Source: Bordetella parapertussis
GTDB lineage: Bacteria; Pseudomonadota; Gammaproteobacteria; Burkholderiales; SG8-41
Assembly (NCBI GenBank): GCA_945864585.1
Contig: CAMBCF010000053.1
Location: 1-33,792 of the forward strand
Length of the DNA stretch: 33,792 nucleotides
Direction: 5' to 3'
Under the pieces are notes generated by a model. The model searched no databases. It was not told the origin of the DNA and was given only the letters and a program-made list of their open reading frames with translations. Numbering within the stretch: position 1 is the first letter of the stretch; each line of letters starts with the position of its first letter. This document shows positions 21,806-30,085 of the stretch, one piece after another. The position numbers and the translations under genes are program-made.

Positions 21806-23650
21806 ATGAAACCCATTACCGCCACCAACGACTTCGTCGTTAAATTCGCCAACGTCAACGGCTCCGGCTCGGCGTCGGCCAACGAGATTTTTGCGCGTGC
21901 GATTTTGCGCATGGGCGTGCCGGTGTCACCACGCAATATTTTCCCCTCCAACATTCAGGGTCTGCCGACGTGGTACGAGGTGCGCGTGAATGAAGCCGGT
22001 TACCAGGGCCGGCGCGGCGGCGTCGATCTGATGGTGGCGATGAATCCGCAGACCTGGGACAAGGACATCAAGGAAATCGAGGCCGGCGGCTATTTGTTTT
22101 ACGACAGCTCCAAGCCGCTGCCGAAGTCGAAGTTCCGCGACGATATCAACGTCATCGGCATACCGCTCACCGAAATCTGTAACACCACCTATTCCGATCC
22201 GCGCCAGCGCCAGTTGTTCAAGAACATCATTTATGTCGGCGCGCTGTCGGCACTGCTGGACATGGACCCGGCAGAAATCGAAAAACTGTTCACCGAACAA
22301 TACAAAGGCAAAGAAGCGCTGCTGCAATCAAACTTTAAAGCACTGAAACTCGGACGCGATTACGCGCTGAAACATCTGACCTGCCCGCTCGGCATCAAGG
22401 TGCAGCGCTCAAACAACGTCGGCAACAAAGTGTTCATCGACGGCAACAGCGCAGCCGCGCTGGGCGCGGTTTACGGTGGCGCCAGCGTGTGCGCGTGGTA
22501 TCCGATCACACCGTCGTCCTCGCTCGCCGAGGCGTTTATCGGTTATTGCCAGAAGCTGCGCACAGAACCCGAAACCCACAAGGCGCGCTACGCCATCATT
22601 CAGGGCGAAGACGAGCTTGCCTCGGTCGGTATTGCCATCGGCGCGGGCTGGAACGGCGCGCGTTCGTTTACCACCACCTCCGGCCCCGGCATTTCGCTGA
22701 TGACCGAATTTATCGGCCTTGCCTATTTCGCGGAAATCCCGGTCGTGCTGATCGACGTGCAACGCGGCGGCCCTTCGACCGGTATGCCCACGCGCACCCA
22801 GCAATCCGACCTGATGGCCTGCGCCTACGCCTCGCACGGCGACACCAAACATGTGTTGCTGTTCCCCGAAGATCCGAAAGAATGTTTTGACATGACGGCG
22901 CAGGCGTTCGATCTCGCCGAGCGGCTGCAAACACCCGTTTTCGTGATGACCGATCTCGACATCGGCATGAACACGCGCCTGTGCGAACCGCTGGCGTGGG
23001 ACGACGCACGCGCCTACGACCGCGGCAAGGTGATGACCTACGAAGCACTCGAAGGCGGCGCGGATTTTGGCCGTTATAACGACGTGGACGGCGACGGCAT
23101 CGCCTATCGCACCTACCCCGGCACGCACCCGCAGCACGGCGCTTATTTCACCCGCGGCACCACCAAGGACCGTTACGCGCGCTACAGCGAAGCCGGTCCG
23201 GATTACATCGAGAATGTCACGCGTCTCCTGCGCAAGTTCGAAACCGCGAAGAAGATGCTGCCGATGCCGGTATTACATGCTTCGAAAAAGCCCGCACGCA
23301 TGGGCGCTATTTTCTACGGCTCCACCAGCCCGGCAATGCAGGAGGCGCTCGACGTGCTGGCCGGGAACGGCATTCATGTGAACGCGCTGCGCGTGCGCGG
23401 CTTTCCGTTCGCGGACGAGGTCAATGAGTTCATTGCCGCGCATACGGGGGTATTCGTGATTGAGCAAAACCGCGATGCACAGTTGAAATCCATGCTGGTC
23501 AATGAAGGCCAGATCGATCCCAAGCGCCTGATCTCGGTGCTGCACTATGACGGCACGCCGATTACCGCCCGCTTCATCGTCGATCATATTTCCAAACATA
23601 TCGCAGCACACACCGTGGTCCCCATCAATACCGGGCGCATCAGCGCCTGA
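21806..23650 (+). CDS. korA: 2-oxoglutarate:acceptor oxidoreductase, alpha (fused gamma-alpha) subunit
   Basis: A 614-residue subunit of a 2-oxoacid:ferredoxin oxidoreductase. The N-terminal part (about 1-195) is the gamma-type domain (NGSGSASANEIFARAILRMG). The alpha domain follows, with CAWYPITPSSSLAEAF near 228-243, the acceptor-binding IIQGEDELASVGIAIGAGWNGARSFTTTSGPG, and RGGPSTGMPTRTQQSDL. The C-terminal domain has GAIFYGSTSPAMQEAL and FVIEQNRDAQL. The start at 21806 lies 1 base after the korC stop, so translation is coupled. The gamma-alpha fusion is the usual KorA form. It decarboxylates 2-oxoglutarate to succinyl-CoA together with KorB. The choice of 2-oxoglutarate over pyruvate or branched acids rests on the KorABC arrangement. 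Confidence 0.85.
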   Translation: MKPITATNDFVVKFANVNGSGSASANEIFARAILRMGVPVSPRNIFPSNIQGLPTWYEVRVNEAGYQGRRGGVDLMVAMNPQTWDKDIKEIEAGGYLFYDSSKPLPKSKFRDDINVIGIPLTEICNTTYSDPRQRQLFKNIIYVGALSALLDMDPAEIEKLFTEQYKGKEALLQSNFKALKLGRDYALKHLTCPLGIKVQRSNNVGNKVFIDGNSAAALGAVYGGASVCAWYPITPSSSLAEAFIGYCQKLRTEPETHKARYAIIQGEDELASVGIAIGAGWNGARSFTTTSGPGISLMTEFIGLAYFAEIPVVLIDVQRGGPSTGMPTRTQQSDLMACAYASHGDTKHVLLFPEDPKECFDMTAQAFDLAERLQTPVFVMTDLDIGMNTRLCEPLAWDDARAYDRGKVMTYEALEGGADFGRYNDVDGDGIAYRTYPGTHPQHGAYFTRGTTKDRYARYSEAGPDYIENVTRLLRKFETAKKMLPMPVLHASKKPARMGAIFYGSTSPAMQEALDVLAGNGIHVNALRVRGFPFADEVNEFIAAHTGVFVIEQNRDAQLKSMLVNEGQIDPKRLISVLHYDGTPITARFIVDHISKHIAAHTVVPINTGRISA

Positions 23651-23653
23651 CCT

Positions 23654-23682
23654 TTCCCCCTCTCCCTTCGGGAGAGGGGGAA
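23654..23682 (+). other. 13-bp stem with a 3-base loop between korA and korB
   Basis: TTCCCCCTCTCCC at 23654-23666 pairs perfectly with the complement at 23670-23682, leaving a TTC loop. It lies 4 bases after the korA stop and 33 bases before the korB start. The sequence type (CCCCTCTCCC...GGGAGAGGGG) looks like a dispersed intergenic repeat. In the transcript it would form a very stable hairpin that could lower or protect one side of the message. There is no U-run after it, so full termination is unlikely. Confidence 0.75.
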
Positions 23683-23715
23683 GGGGTGAGGGCAGTAAGT
23701 ACTCAGGAAAAATAC

Positions 23716-24771
23716 ATGACCTACATAGCCAAACCCAAACTGCACCACCCCGCACTGACCAAAAATTCAGTCGGCTACACCCGTCGCGACTACGAAGGCA
23801 AAATTTCCACGCTGTGCGCGGGCTGCGGTCACGATTCCATCAGCGCCGCCATTGTGCAGGCGTGCTGGGAGCTCGACATCCAGCCGCATCGGGTGGCCAA
23901 ACTGTCGGGCATCGGCTGCTCGTCAAAAACGCCGGATTATTTTTTGGGCAATTCGCACGGCTTTAACAGTGTGCATGGCCGCATGCCGTCGGTGCTCACC
24001 GGCGCCAATCTCGCCAACCGTGAGTTGATTTACATGGGCGTGTCGGGCGACGGCGACTCCGCATCCATCGGCATCGGGCAGTTCGCCCACGCCATGCGCC
24101 GCGGCATCAACATGGTCTACATCGTCGAGAACAACGGCGTGTATGGTCTGACCAAGGGTCAGTTTTCCGCCACCGCCGACAAAGGCTCCAAGTCCAAGCG
24201 TGGCATTGTCAACTCGGATGAGCCGCTGGACATGATCGGCATGGCGTTGCTGCTAGGCGCGACCTATGTTGCGCGCAGCTTCTCCGGCGACAAAAAACAA
24301 CTGGTGCCGCTGATCAAGGGCGCGATGGAGCACAAAGGCGCTGCGTTCATCGATGTGGTCTCACCGTGCGTGGCGTTCAACAATCACGCGGGCTCCACCA
24401 AGAGCTACGAGTACGTGCGCCAGCACAATGAGGTCGTGAACTTTCTCGACTTCATCGAGGCGCGCGAGGAAATCACCGCCGACTACGCGCCGGGCGAAGT
24501 GGTCAACGTTACGCAACACGACGGCAGCGTGCTACGTTTGCGCAAGCTGTCTGCGGATCACGATCCGACCGACCGCATCAAGACCATGAACTACGTGCAG
24601 GAACACGCCGCCAAAGGTGAAGTCGTCACCGGCCTGCTCTATATCGACCCCAGCGCGGTGGATATGCACGAGCATCTGAATACGGTGGAAACACCGCTGA
24701 ATCAGTTGAGCGCGAAGGAACTGTGTCCGGGTTCGGTGGCATTGGAGCGTATCAACGCCAGCTTGCGGTAA
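23716..24771 (+). CDS. korB: 2-oxoglutarate:acceptor oxidoreductase, beta (TPP-binding) subunit
   Basis: A 351-residue beta subunit carrying thiamine pyrophosphate and a [4Fe-4S] cluster. The cluster cysteines are C34 and C37 (CAGCGHD) and C68 (GIGCSS), with a further Cys expected later (SPCVAF). The TPP motif starts at GDGD (111-114) and runs through IVENNGVYGLTKGQFS. The ATG at 23716 has CAGGAAA 8 bases upstream; an earlier in-frame start would add ten residues of spacer-derived sequence. The C-terminal extension past residue 290 is longer than in minimal beta subunits and fits the KorB size reported for the Azoarcus-type enzyme. It forms the catalytic heart of the enzyme with KorA. Confidence 0.87.
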   Translation: MTYIAKPKLHHPALTKNSVGYTRRDYEGKISTLCAGCGHDSISAAIVQACWELDIQPHRVAKLSGIGCSSKTPDYFLGNSHGFNSVHGRMPSVLTGANLANRELIYMGVSGDGDSASIGIGQFAHAMRRGINMVYIVENNGVYGLTKGQFSATADKGSKSKRGIVNSDEPLDMIGMALLLGATYVARSFSGDKKQLVPLIKGAMEHKGAAFIDVVSPCVAFNNHAGSTKSYEYVRQHNEVVNFLDFIEAREEITADYAPGEVVNVTQHDGSVLRLRKLSADHDPTDRIKTMNYVQEHAAKGEVVTGLLYIDPSAVDMHEHLNTVETPLNQLSAKELCPGSVALERINASLR

Positions 24772-24784
24772 GTATATGTTTTAA
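24769..24784 (+). repeat. 16-bp boundary motif, copy D
   Basis: TAAGTATATGTTTTAA differs from TAASTATWTGTTTTTA at one position, having one T fewer in the run. Its first three bases are the TAA stop codon of korB. AT-rich sequence continues to about 24798. With copy C this places one motif at each end of the korCAB operon, in opposite orientations. Confidence 0.6.
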
Positions 24785-24919
24785 ATCATAAAAATATAGG
24801 CGCGTGCCGGGATTTTTGTTTGCGCGCGGTCGCTCGCCCGTGAAGCCCCGGGCAAGGGAGCGGCAGGTGAGGCTGTTAGACTCAAACAAGAGTTCCGACT
24901 AACCCTCTCCGAGACCGCC

Positions 24920-27154
24920 ATGCCGATACGCGGGCGCCTGTTGCGGAAATACGCGGCCTATTTCGCTGCGGTGGTGACCTTGGGCGTGCTGGCGAGCGGG
25001 TTGGTCAGCTTTGCTTTCAGTTATCGCGACACCCGGGTGCTGGTGAATGAACTGCATCGCGAGAAGGCGCGCGCGGCGGCGGCCATTGAACAGTATTTGC
25101 GCACGGTCGAGAGCCACTTGCGCGCAGCGCTGCTCGCGCTGCCGGCTGCGCACCCCGACACTGCCCTCAATGAGCAGCATCAGGAATTCATCAAGCTCCT
25201 GCGCATCAATTCGGCGGTGGTGGAAGCCGCGTGGATCGATGCAAACGGCGCCGAACGTCTGCGCTTGTCGCGGATTGCGCCCGATGTCTTGCGCGGTTCG
25301 CGAGACCGCGCCGCCGATCCGGTAATTATTGCCGCAAGAGCGCATAAAACCGCTTTCGGCGCTGTCTATTTTCGTCAGCAAACCGAGCCTTATTTGTCTA
25401 TAGCGGTCGCGGGCGACGAGCCGGAAGCGGGCATCGTCGTCGCCGAGATTAATCTGAAATTCGTATGGGATTTGGTATCGGCCCTGCACATCGGCGATTC
25501 CGGCTACGCCTATGTCGTTGACAGGCAAGGCAGGCTCATATCCCATCCCGATATCAGCCTCGTGCTCAAGCAAACGGATTTATCCGCTTTGCCACAGGTG
25601 CGTGCAGTGGTCTCCAATCACGATTCCCGTCCCGAATCCAGCGTTGGAGCCGTATTGATCTCAGACACCGCAGCCGACGGCAAGGCGCGGTCGTCACTTG
25701 CCGCATGGATGCCCGTACCCGCCCCAGGCTGGTTCGTCTACGTCGAGCAGCCTGTGGCGGAAGCCTTTGCGCCGCTCTATGCCACGGTTGCGCACACGGC
25801 ATTGGTGCTGATCGCGAGCCTCGCGCTGTGCATTGTTCTCAGCGTCGCACTGGCGCGGCACATGACGGCGCCGATTCGCGCGCTGCAAATCGGCGAAGGA
25901 AAGCTCGACAAGCGCGTTTCCATTTCCACCGGCGACGAACTGGAAACACTCGCGCATGAGTTCAACACCATGGCGCAGCGTCTCCAGGAATCGCGCTCCG
26001 GCCTCGAACAGAAAATCGAGGAGCGCACGCACGCGCTGGCCGACGCCAACAGCGCCAAGTCGCGTTTTCTCGCAGTGGCGAGCCACGATCTGCGGCAGCC
26101 GGTGCATGCGCTGGGCCTGTTCGTCGCACAGGCGAAAGAGGCGCGCGGCGACGCCATGCGCGAACCGCTGATCGGCAGAATAGAATCGTCGTGGCAATCG
26201 ATCGCGGGCTTGCTTGACGCTCTGCTCGACATCTCAAAGCTCGATTCCAATGCCCTTCAGGTAAATGGGATGAACTTCGCGGCGCAGTCCGTGCTCGACA
26301 GCATCGAACAAAGCTTCGCGGTATTGGCGCATGCCAAGGGCCTGCGCCTGCGAGTGCGACCGTCGCGCCTGGTGCTGGCGAGCGACCCGCTGCTGGTCGA
26401 ACGTATCCTGCAGAACCTCGTGTCTAACGCCTTGCGCTATACTCCCGCGGGTGGCGTGCTGGTCGGCGTGCGGTACAGAGGCTCGCACGCACGCATTGAC
26501 GTATGGGACACCGGCGCGGGCATTGCGCACGATGAATCTGAGCGCATTTTCGACGAGTTCTACCGTGGTCATGCCGGTGGCGGTGAATCCGGCGGCATTG
26601 GTCTTGGCCTCGGCCTTGCGATCGTGCGCCGCCTCGCGCGACTGCTGGATGTCACGGTCACGCTGCGTTCCACGCCCGGCAAGGGATCACTGCTCAGCGT
26701 CAAGCTACCCCTCGCACCGCCGGGATCGACGCCCGATGCGCCGGCAGCGCGCGAAATCCCGCAGTCCGGTTTCGCCGGCGGCCTTGCGCTAATCATCGAT
26801 GACGATGCGAATGCGCGTGACGCCGCGTCTGGACTGCTCAGGCAGTGGGGATGGGAGGTCATCAGCGCCAGCTCCAGCGAGGACGCGCTCGCCGCGCTAA
26901 CGCGCGACGCCCGTATGCCCGATGTGATCGTCAGCGACTATCACCTCGCACATGAGAACGGTGCAGACGCCATCGCGCGCATCCGCGCCGCGTGCATCCG
27001 GGAAATACCCGCCGTGCTGGTAAGCGGCGATGTCAAGGCAGAACTGCGCGCCCACGCCGCGCGGCAATCACTGCACCTGCTGCACAAACCGCTGCAGGCC
27101 GCGAAACTGCGCGCGATGCTGCATCACCTGCGCGCTGCGGACGCTGAGCGCTAA
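24920..27154 (+). CDS. Hybrid sensor histidine kinase with Cache, HAMP and receiver domains
   Basis: A 744-residue membrane sensor. Transmembrane helix 1 is at about 10-33, a periplasmic dCache-like domain at 35-285 (AVVEAAWIDANG..., GDSGYAYVVDRQGRLISHPD), helix 2 at about 293-315, and HAMP at 316-368. In the HisKA domain the phospho-accepting histidine is H389 in SHDLRQPVHALGLF. The ATPase has the N box (NLVSNALRY), G1 (DTGAGI) and GLGLGLAIVRRL. A C-terminal receiver (about 625-740) has acidic residues IDDD, phospho-acceptor D673 (VSDYHL) and HKPL. The periplasmic ligand is unknown; Cache domains often bind small organic acids. It lies tail-to-tail with the NarL-type regulator at 27314, a likely partner. 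Confidence 0.9.
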   Translation: MPIRGRLLRKYAAYFAAVVTLGVLASGLVSFAFSYRDTRVLVNELHREKARAAAAIEQYLRTVESHLRAALLALPAAHPDTALNEQHQEFIKLLRINSAVVEAAWIDANGAERLRLSRIAPDVLRGSRDRAADPVIIAARAHKTAFGAVYFRQQTEPYLSIAVAGDEPEAGIVVAEINLKFVWDLVSALHIGDSGYAYVVDRQGRLISHPDISLVLKQTDLSALPQVRAVVSNHDSRPESSVGAVLISDTAADGKARSSLAAWMPVPAPGWFVYVEQPVAEAFAPLYATVAHTALVLIASLALCIVLSVALARHMTAPIRALQIGEGKLDKRVSISTGDELETLAHEFNTMAQRLQESRSGLEQKIEERTHALADANSAKSRFLAVASHDLRQPVHALGLFVAQAKEARGDAMREPLIGRIESSWQSIAGLLDALLDISKLDSNALQVNGMNFAAQSVLDSIEQSFAVLAHAKGLRLRVRPSRLVLASDPLLVERILQNLVSNALRYTPAGGVLVGVRYRGSHARIDVWDTGAGIAHDESERIFDEFYRGHAGGGESGGIGLGLGLAIVRRLARLLDVTVTLRSTPGKGSLLSVKLPLAPPGSTPDAPAAREIPQSGFAGGLALIIDDDANARDAASGLLRQWGWEVISASSSEDALAALTRDARMPDVIVSDYHLAHENGADAIARIRAACIREIPAVLVSGDVKAELRAHAARQSLHLLHKPLQAAKLRAMLHHLRAADAER

Positions 27155-27172
27155 ACCTAAAAACGGCAGCCC

Positions 27173-27265
27173 GTAGGATGCCGGTGACGAAGGAACCGCA
27201 TCGGTTGGAAATGCACGCCGCACAACCGCGCTTGATGCGGTTCGCTTTGCTCACTGGCATCCTAC
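27173..27265. repeat. Palindromic repeat between the convergent kinase and regulator genes
   Basis: The left arm 27173-27202 (GTAGGATGCCGGTGACGAAG...) and right arm 27234-27265 (GATGCGGTTCGCTTTGCTCA...) are imperfect reverse complements over about 30 bases with a 31-base loop. It lies where the two convergent transcripts meet and could act as a two-way barrier, although no U-runs mark a classical terminator. It looks like another dispersed repeat family. Confidence 0.75.
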
Positions 27266-27313
27266 CGCCTATGCACTGCGTAATCTTTGTGATTGAACTG
27301 CCGTTTTATTGAA

Positions 27314-28033
27314 TCAGCGCCCGCCAACGCCGCGCGCAATATTTTCGGCGGTCAGTCCCAAGTGCGCGGCTACGATCACTGCCTGCGTGCGGCTCGAGAC
27401 GCGTAATGTGTTGAGCACCGCCGACACATGCAGCTTGACGGTGCGTTGCGCAAGTCCCAGATCACGGCAGATTTCCTTGTTATTGCGGCCGCGCATCATC
27501 AGCGCGAGCACTTCGCCCTGACGCGGCGTCAAACCGAGTTCGCCGAGTTTGGACAGCGACACCGCCGCGCGCCCCGGTGATTGCATCTGCGCCGCGTCGC
27601 CCATGTCCGTATCCACCGCCATCGCCTGTGACGGCACATAAACCGTGCCGGACAGCACCAGACGCAGCGCACCGAGGATGGTCTCTTTAGTGCAAACCTT
27701 GGGAATAAAGCCCAGCGCGCCGCGCCGGATGACTTCGCGCACGGTGTCGCCGTCGTGATGCATGGAAACCACCACTACCGGCAGCGCCGGATGCTCACGC
27801 CGAAACTGTTCCAATGCCTCGAAGCCGCGCACACCCGGCAAATTCAGATCCAGCAGTATTAAATCAATGTCGGGAACATTTCGCGCGAGTTCAAGGCCGC
27901 GCGCGCAATCCGCCGCCTGCAACACCTCCACCGCTGGAGCGAGTTCAACCACGATGCGGGACATGGCATCCCGCACCAGCGGATGGTCATCGACGATGAG
28001 GATTTTCACGAACCACAGTCTACACCCGCGCAT
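27314..28033 (-). CDS. NarL/FixJ-type response regulator
   Basis: Two-component regulator on the minus strand. The receiver domain runs from KILIVDDHPLVRDAM to about residue 130. The phospho-acceptor is the Asp in LILLDLNLPG, the switch Ser is in VVSMHHDGD and the Lys in FIPKVCTKE. A LuxR-type helix-turn-helix (LTPRQGEVLALMMRG...NKEICRDLGLAQRTVKLHVSAVLNTL) closes the protein. The coordinates start at the ATG at 28033. A GTG at 28009 that gives VKILIVDDHP and a phospho-Asp at residue 54 is equally likely and more typical. It is divergent from soxC and convergent with the hybrid kinase, so it may link that kinase to either neighbour. Confidence 0.88.
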   Translation of the reverse strand: MRGCRLWFVKILIVDDHPLVRDAMSRIVVELAPAVEVLQAADCARGLELARNVPDIDLILLDLNLPGVRGFEALEQFRREHPALPVVVVSMHHDGDTVREVIRRGALGFIPKVCTKETILGALRLVLSGTVYVPSQAMAVDTDMGDAAQMQSPGRAAVSLSKLGELGLTPRQGEVLALMMRGRNNKEICRDLGLAQRTVKLHVSAVLNTLRVSSRTQAVIVAAHLGLTAENIARGVGGR

Positions 28034-28161
28034 GCGGCATGAGACTGCCCTTTAGGGCCAGCCCTTCAGCCACATTGCCGCGCGCGAGACGGGCAAATAG
28101 CATGGGCTCGCTACTTCGTTCAACGCCGACCGCTCTCGATGGGTCAACCAGGAGGATGAAA

Positions 28162-29454
28162 ATGAACCCCCTTAAATCATCGCAAGAAATCGTTGTAGTG
28201 CCTGAAGCACAAATTGCACCGGCAGATGCGAAGCGCCGGCGCTTTCTGACGCACGGCGCATCGATCGCGGGCACGCTCGCGGCGGGTGGCGTGGTTGCCA
28301 ACGCGGCTGCGCAGGAAGTACTGCCGTGGATGTAAACCATGGGCACGCCGATGCGCGCCTACGGCACGCCGTCCAAATTCGAGGCGCCGGTGCAGCGCCC
28401 GGTTGTTTCCCCTTACGCGTCGGTCACACCGGGGGCGGGCGCCGCGCGCACACCGCATCAGTCGCTCGACGGCACGATCACGCCGAGCGGGCTGCATTTC
28501 GAACGCCACCATAGCGGCGTGCCGGATATCGATCCGGCAAAACATGAACTGTTGATACACGGCCTGGTGAATCGCCCGCTGGTGTTCAATCTCGCGTCGC
28601 TGTCGCTTTATCCGCTGACCAGCCGCATCTGCTTCATCGAGTGCGCGGGCAACAGCGGAGCGAATTCCGGCGTAACGCCACCGCAGATTAGCGCCGGCGC
28701 GATTCACGGCATGGCATCGACCAGCGAATGGACGGGTGTGCCGCTGTCGCTGCTGCTGAATGAAGCGGGTATCACCGGTGGCGCGCAATGGTTGCTTGCG
28801 GAGGACGCGGACGGCGCGGCGATGAGCCGTAGCGTGCCGCTGTCCAAGGCCATGGACGATGCGATGGTCGCGCTCTACCAGAATGGCGAGCGGGTACGCC
28901 CCGAACAGGGTTATCCGATGCGGCTGTTGTTGCCCGGCTTCCAGGGCAATATGAACGTGAAGTGGTTGCGGCGCATCAAGGTCGTTGACGGGCCGACGCA
29001 CACCAAGGACGAGACCTCCAAGTATTCCAACTTGCAGCGCGACGGCAAAGCGCGCCAGTTTACGTTTGAGATGGGCGTGAAATCGGTCATCACCTTCCCC
29101 TCGTTCGGACACAAGCTGGAGCGGCACGGTCTGTATGAAATCAGCGGCATTGCGTGGAGCGGCGCCGGGCGCATCGCCCGCGTGGAAGTTTCCGCCGATG
29201 GCGGCGCCAACTGGCGTGACGCGCCCTTGCAAGGCCCGATTTTATCCAAGAGTTTTACGCGCTTTCGATTGCCGTGGGAATGGGGTGGAACGCCGGCAAC
29301 GCTGCAAAGCCGCGCTACCGACGAAAAGGGCAACGTGCAGCCGACGCGCAGCGCATTCTTTGTCGAGTACGCAGCCGGCATGAACTACCACAACAATTAC
29401 CTTCAGACTTGGGGCATCGCTGCCGACGGGAGTATCAGCAATGTCTACGCATAA
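28162..29454 (+). pseudogene. soxC: soxC-like sulfite/sulfane dehydrogenase molybdopterin subunit with an in-frame TAA
   Basis: The reading frame spans 431 codons, the normal SoxC length, but codon 58 is TAA (28333-28335). Before it lie a Tat-type leader (RRRFLTHGASIAGTLAAGG) and LPWM. After it the frame resumes without a shift at TMGTPMRAYGTPSKFE, and the molybdenum-ligand Cys is codon 161 in FIECAGNSG. GGAGG at 28151-28155 favours ATG 28162 over ATG 28156. SoxC is the molybdenum subunit of the SoxCD sulfane dehydrogenase in periplasmic thiosulfate oxidation; no other sox gene is in the window. As read, only a 57-residue peptide is made, or a leaderless protein if translation restarts at ATG 28339. 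The TAA is one base change from Lys, Gln or Glu codons. Confidence 0.82.
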
Positions 29455-29992
29455 GAAAATAACGGGCGGATTGATCACGGCGACGCTGATAGCAGCGTGC
29501 GCATCGACACCGGAAGGCACAAGCACCACGCCTACGCGCGGCCCCAACCTCGGCGCCACCCCTTCCGCCGCGATGTTGGCGGCGATGGACATCAGCATCC
29601 CGCCGAGCGGCGCGGGCCTGCCCGCCGGCAGCGGCAACGTGGCACAGGGTCAAAAAGTATACGAAGCCAAATGCCAGAGCTGTCACGGCGCCAAAGGCGT
29701 GGGCAAACCGGCTGACGCATTGGTCGGCGGCATCGGCTCGCTTGCGTCGGGCAAGCCCGTGCGCACGGTCGGCAGTTAATGGCCGTATGCCACCACGCTG
29801 TTTGACTACACGCGCCGCGCCATGCCCACCGCCGCGCCGCTGACGCTGACCACCGAAGAGGTTTATGCGGTAACTGCGTACGTGCTGCACCTCAACGGCA
29901 TCGTGCCCGAATCGGCGGTGATGAACGCACAAACGCTGCCATTGGTGAAAATGCCCAATCGCGAGGGGTTCATCGATTATTCTCGAAAATAA
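29441..29992 (+). pseudogene. soxD: soxD-like c-type cytochrome with an in-frame TAA
   Basis: The frame covers 184 codons including the final TAA, overlapping soxC by 14 bases as soxCD genes often do. Codon 113 is TAA (29777-29779), where relatives have Tyr in VGSYWPYATTLFDY. The sequence resumes in frame (WPYATTLFDYTRRAMP) and ends at 29992 after MPNREGFIDYSRK. The N-terminus has a lipobox-like leader (LIATLIAAC is approximated by ATLIAAC), and the heme site is C78QSCH82. The Met in RRAMP (codon 128), the likely second heme ligand, lies after the stop, so the truncated product could not form a normal cytochrome. It would carry electrons from SoxC. One heme motif is present, fewer than in diheme SoxD. 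Confidence 0.82.
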
Positions 29993-30085
29993 GCACGCCA
30001 GTAAGCGCGCGTGGAGGCGCGACGTTGCCTGCGGCGCCGGTTTTGCGTCACACTGGTGCAGACGAATCACTGGAGGAGAACGCGC

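Noticed and set aside
28339-29454. Treating the part of soxC after the stop as an independent gene
   Set aside because: It shares the frame with the upstream Tat-leader segment and continues its homology directly. There is no good ribosome-binding site before ATG 28339. A damaged single gene explains it better, although restart cannot be excluded.
28333-29779. TAA as a sense codon in this organism
   Set aside because: Several intact genes end in TAA at the expected place, including korC, korB and soxC, so general reassignment does not fit.
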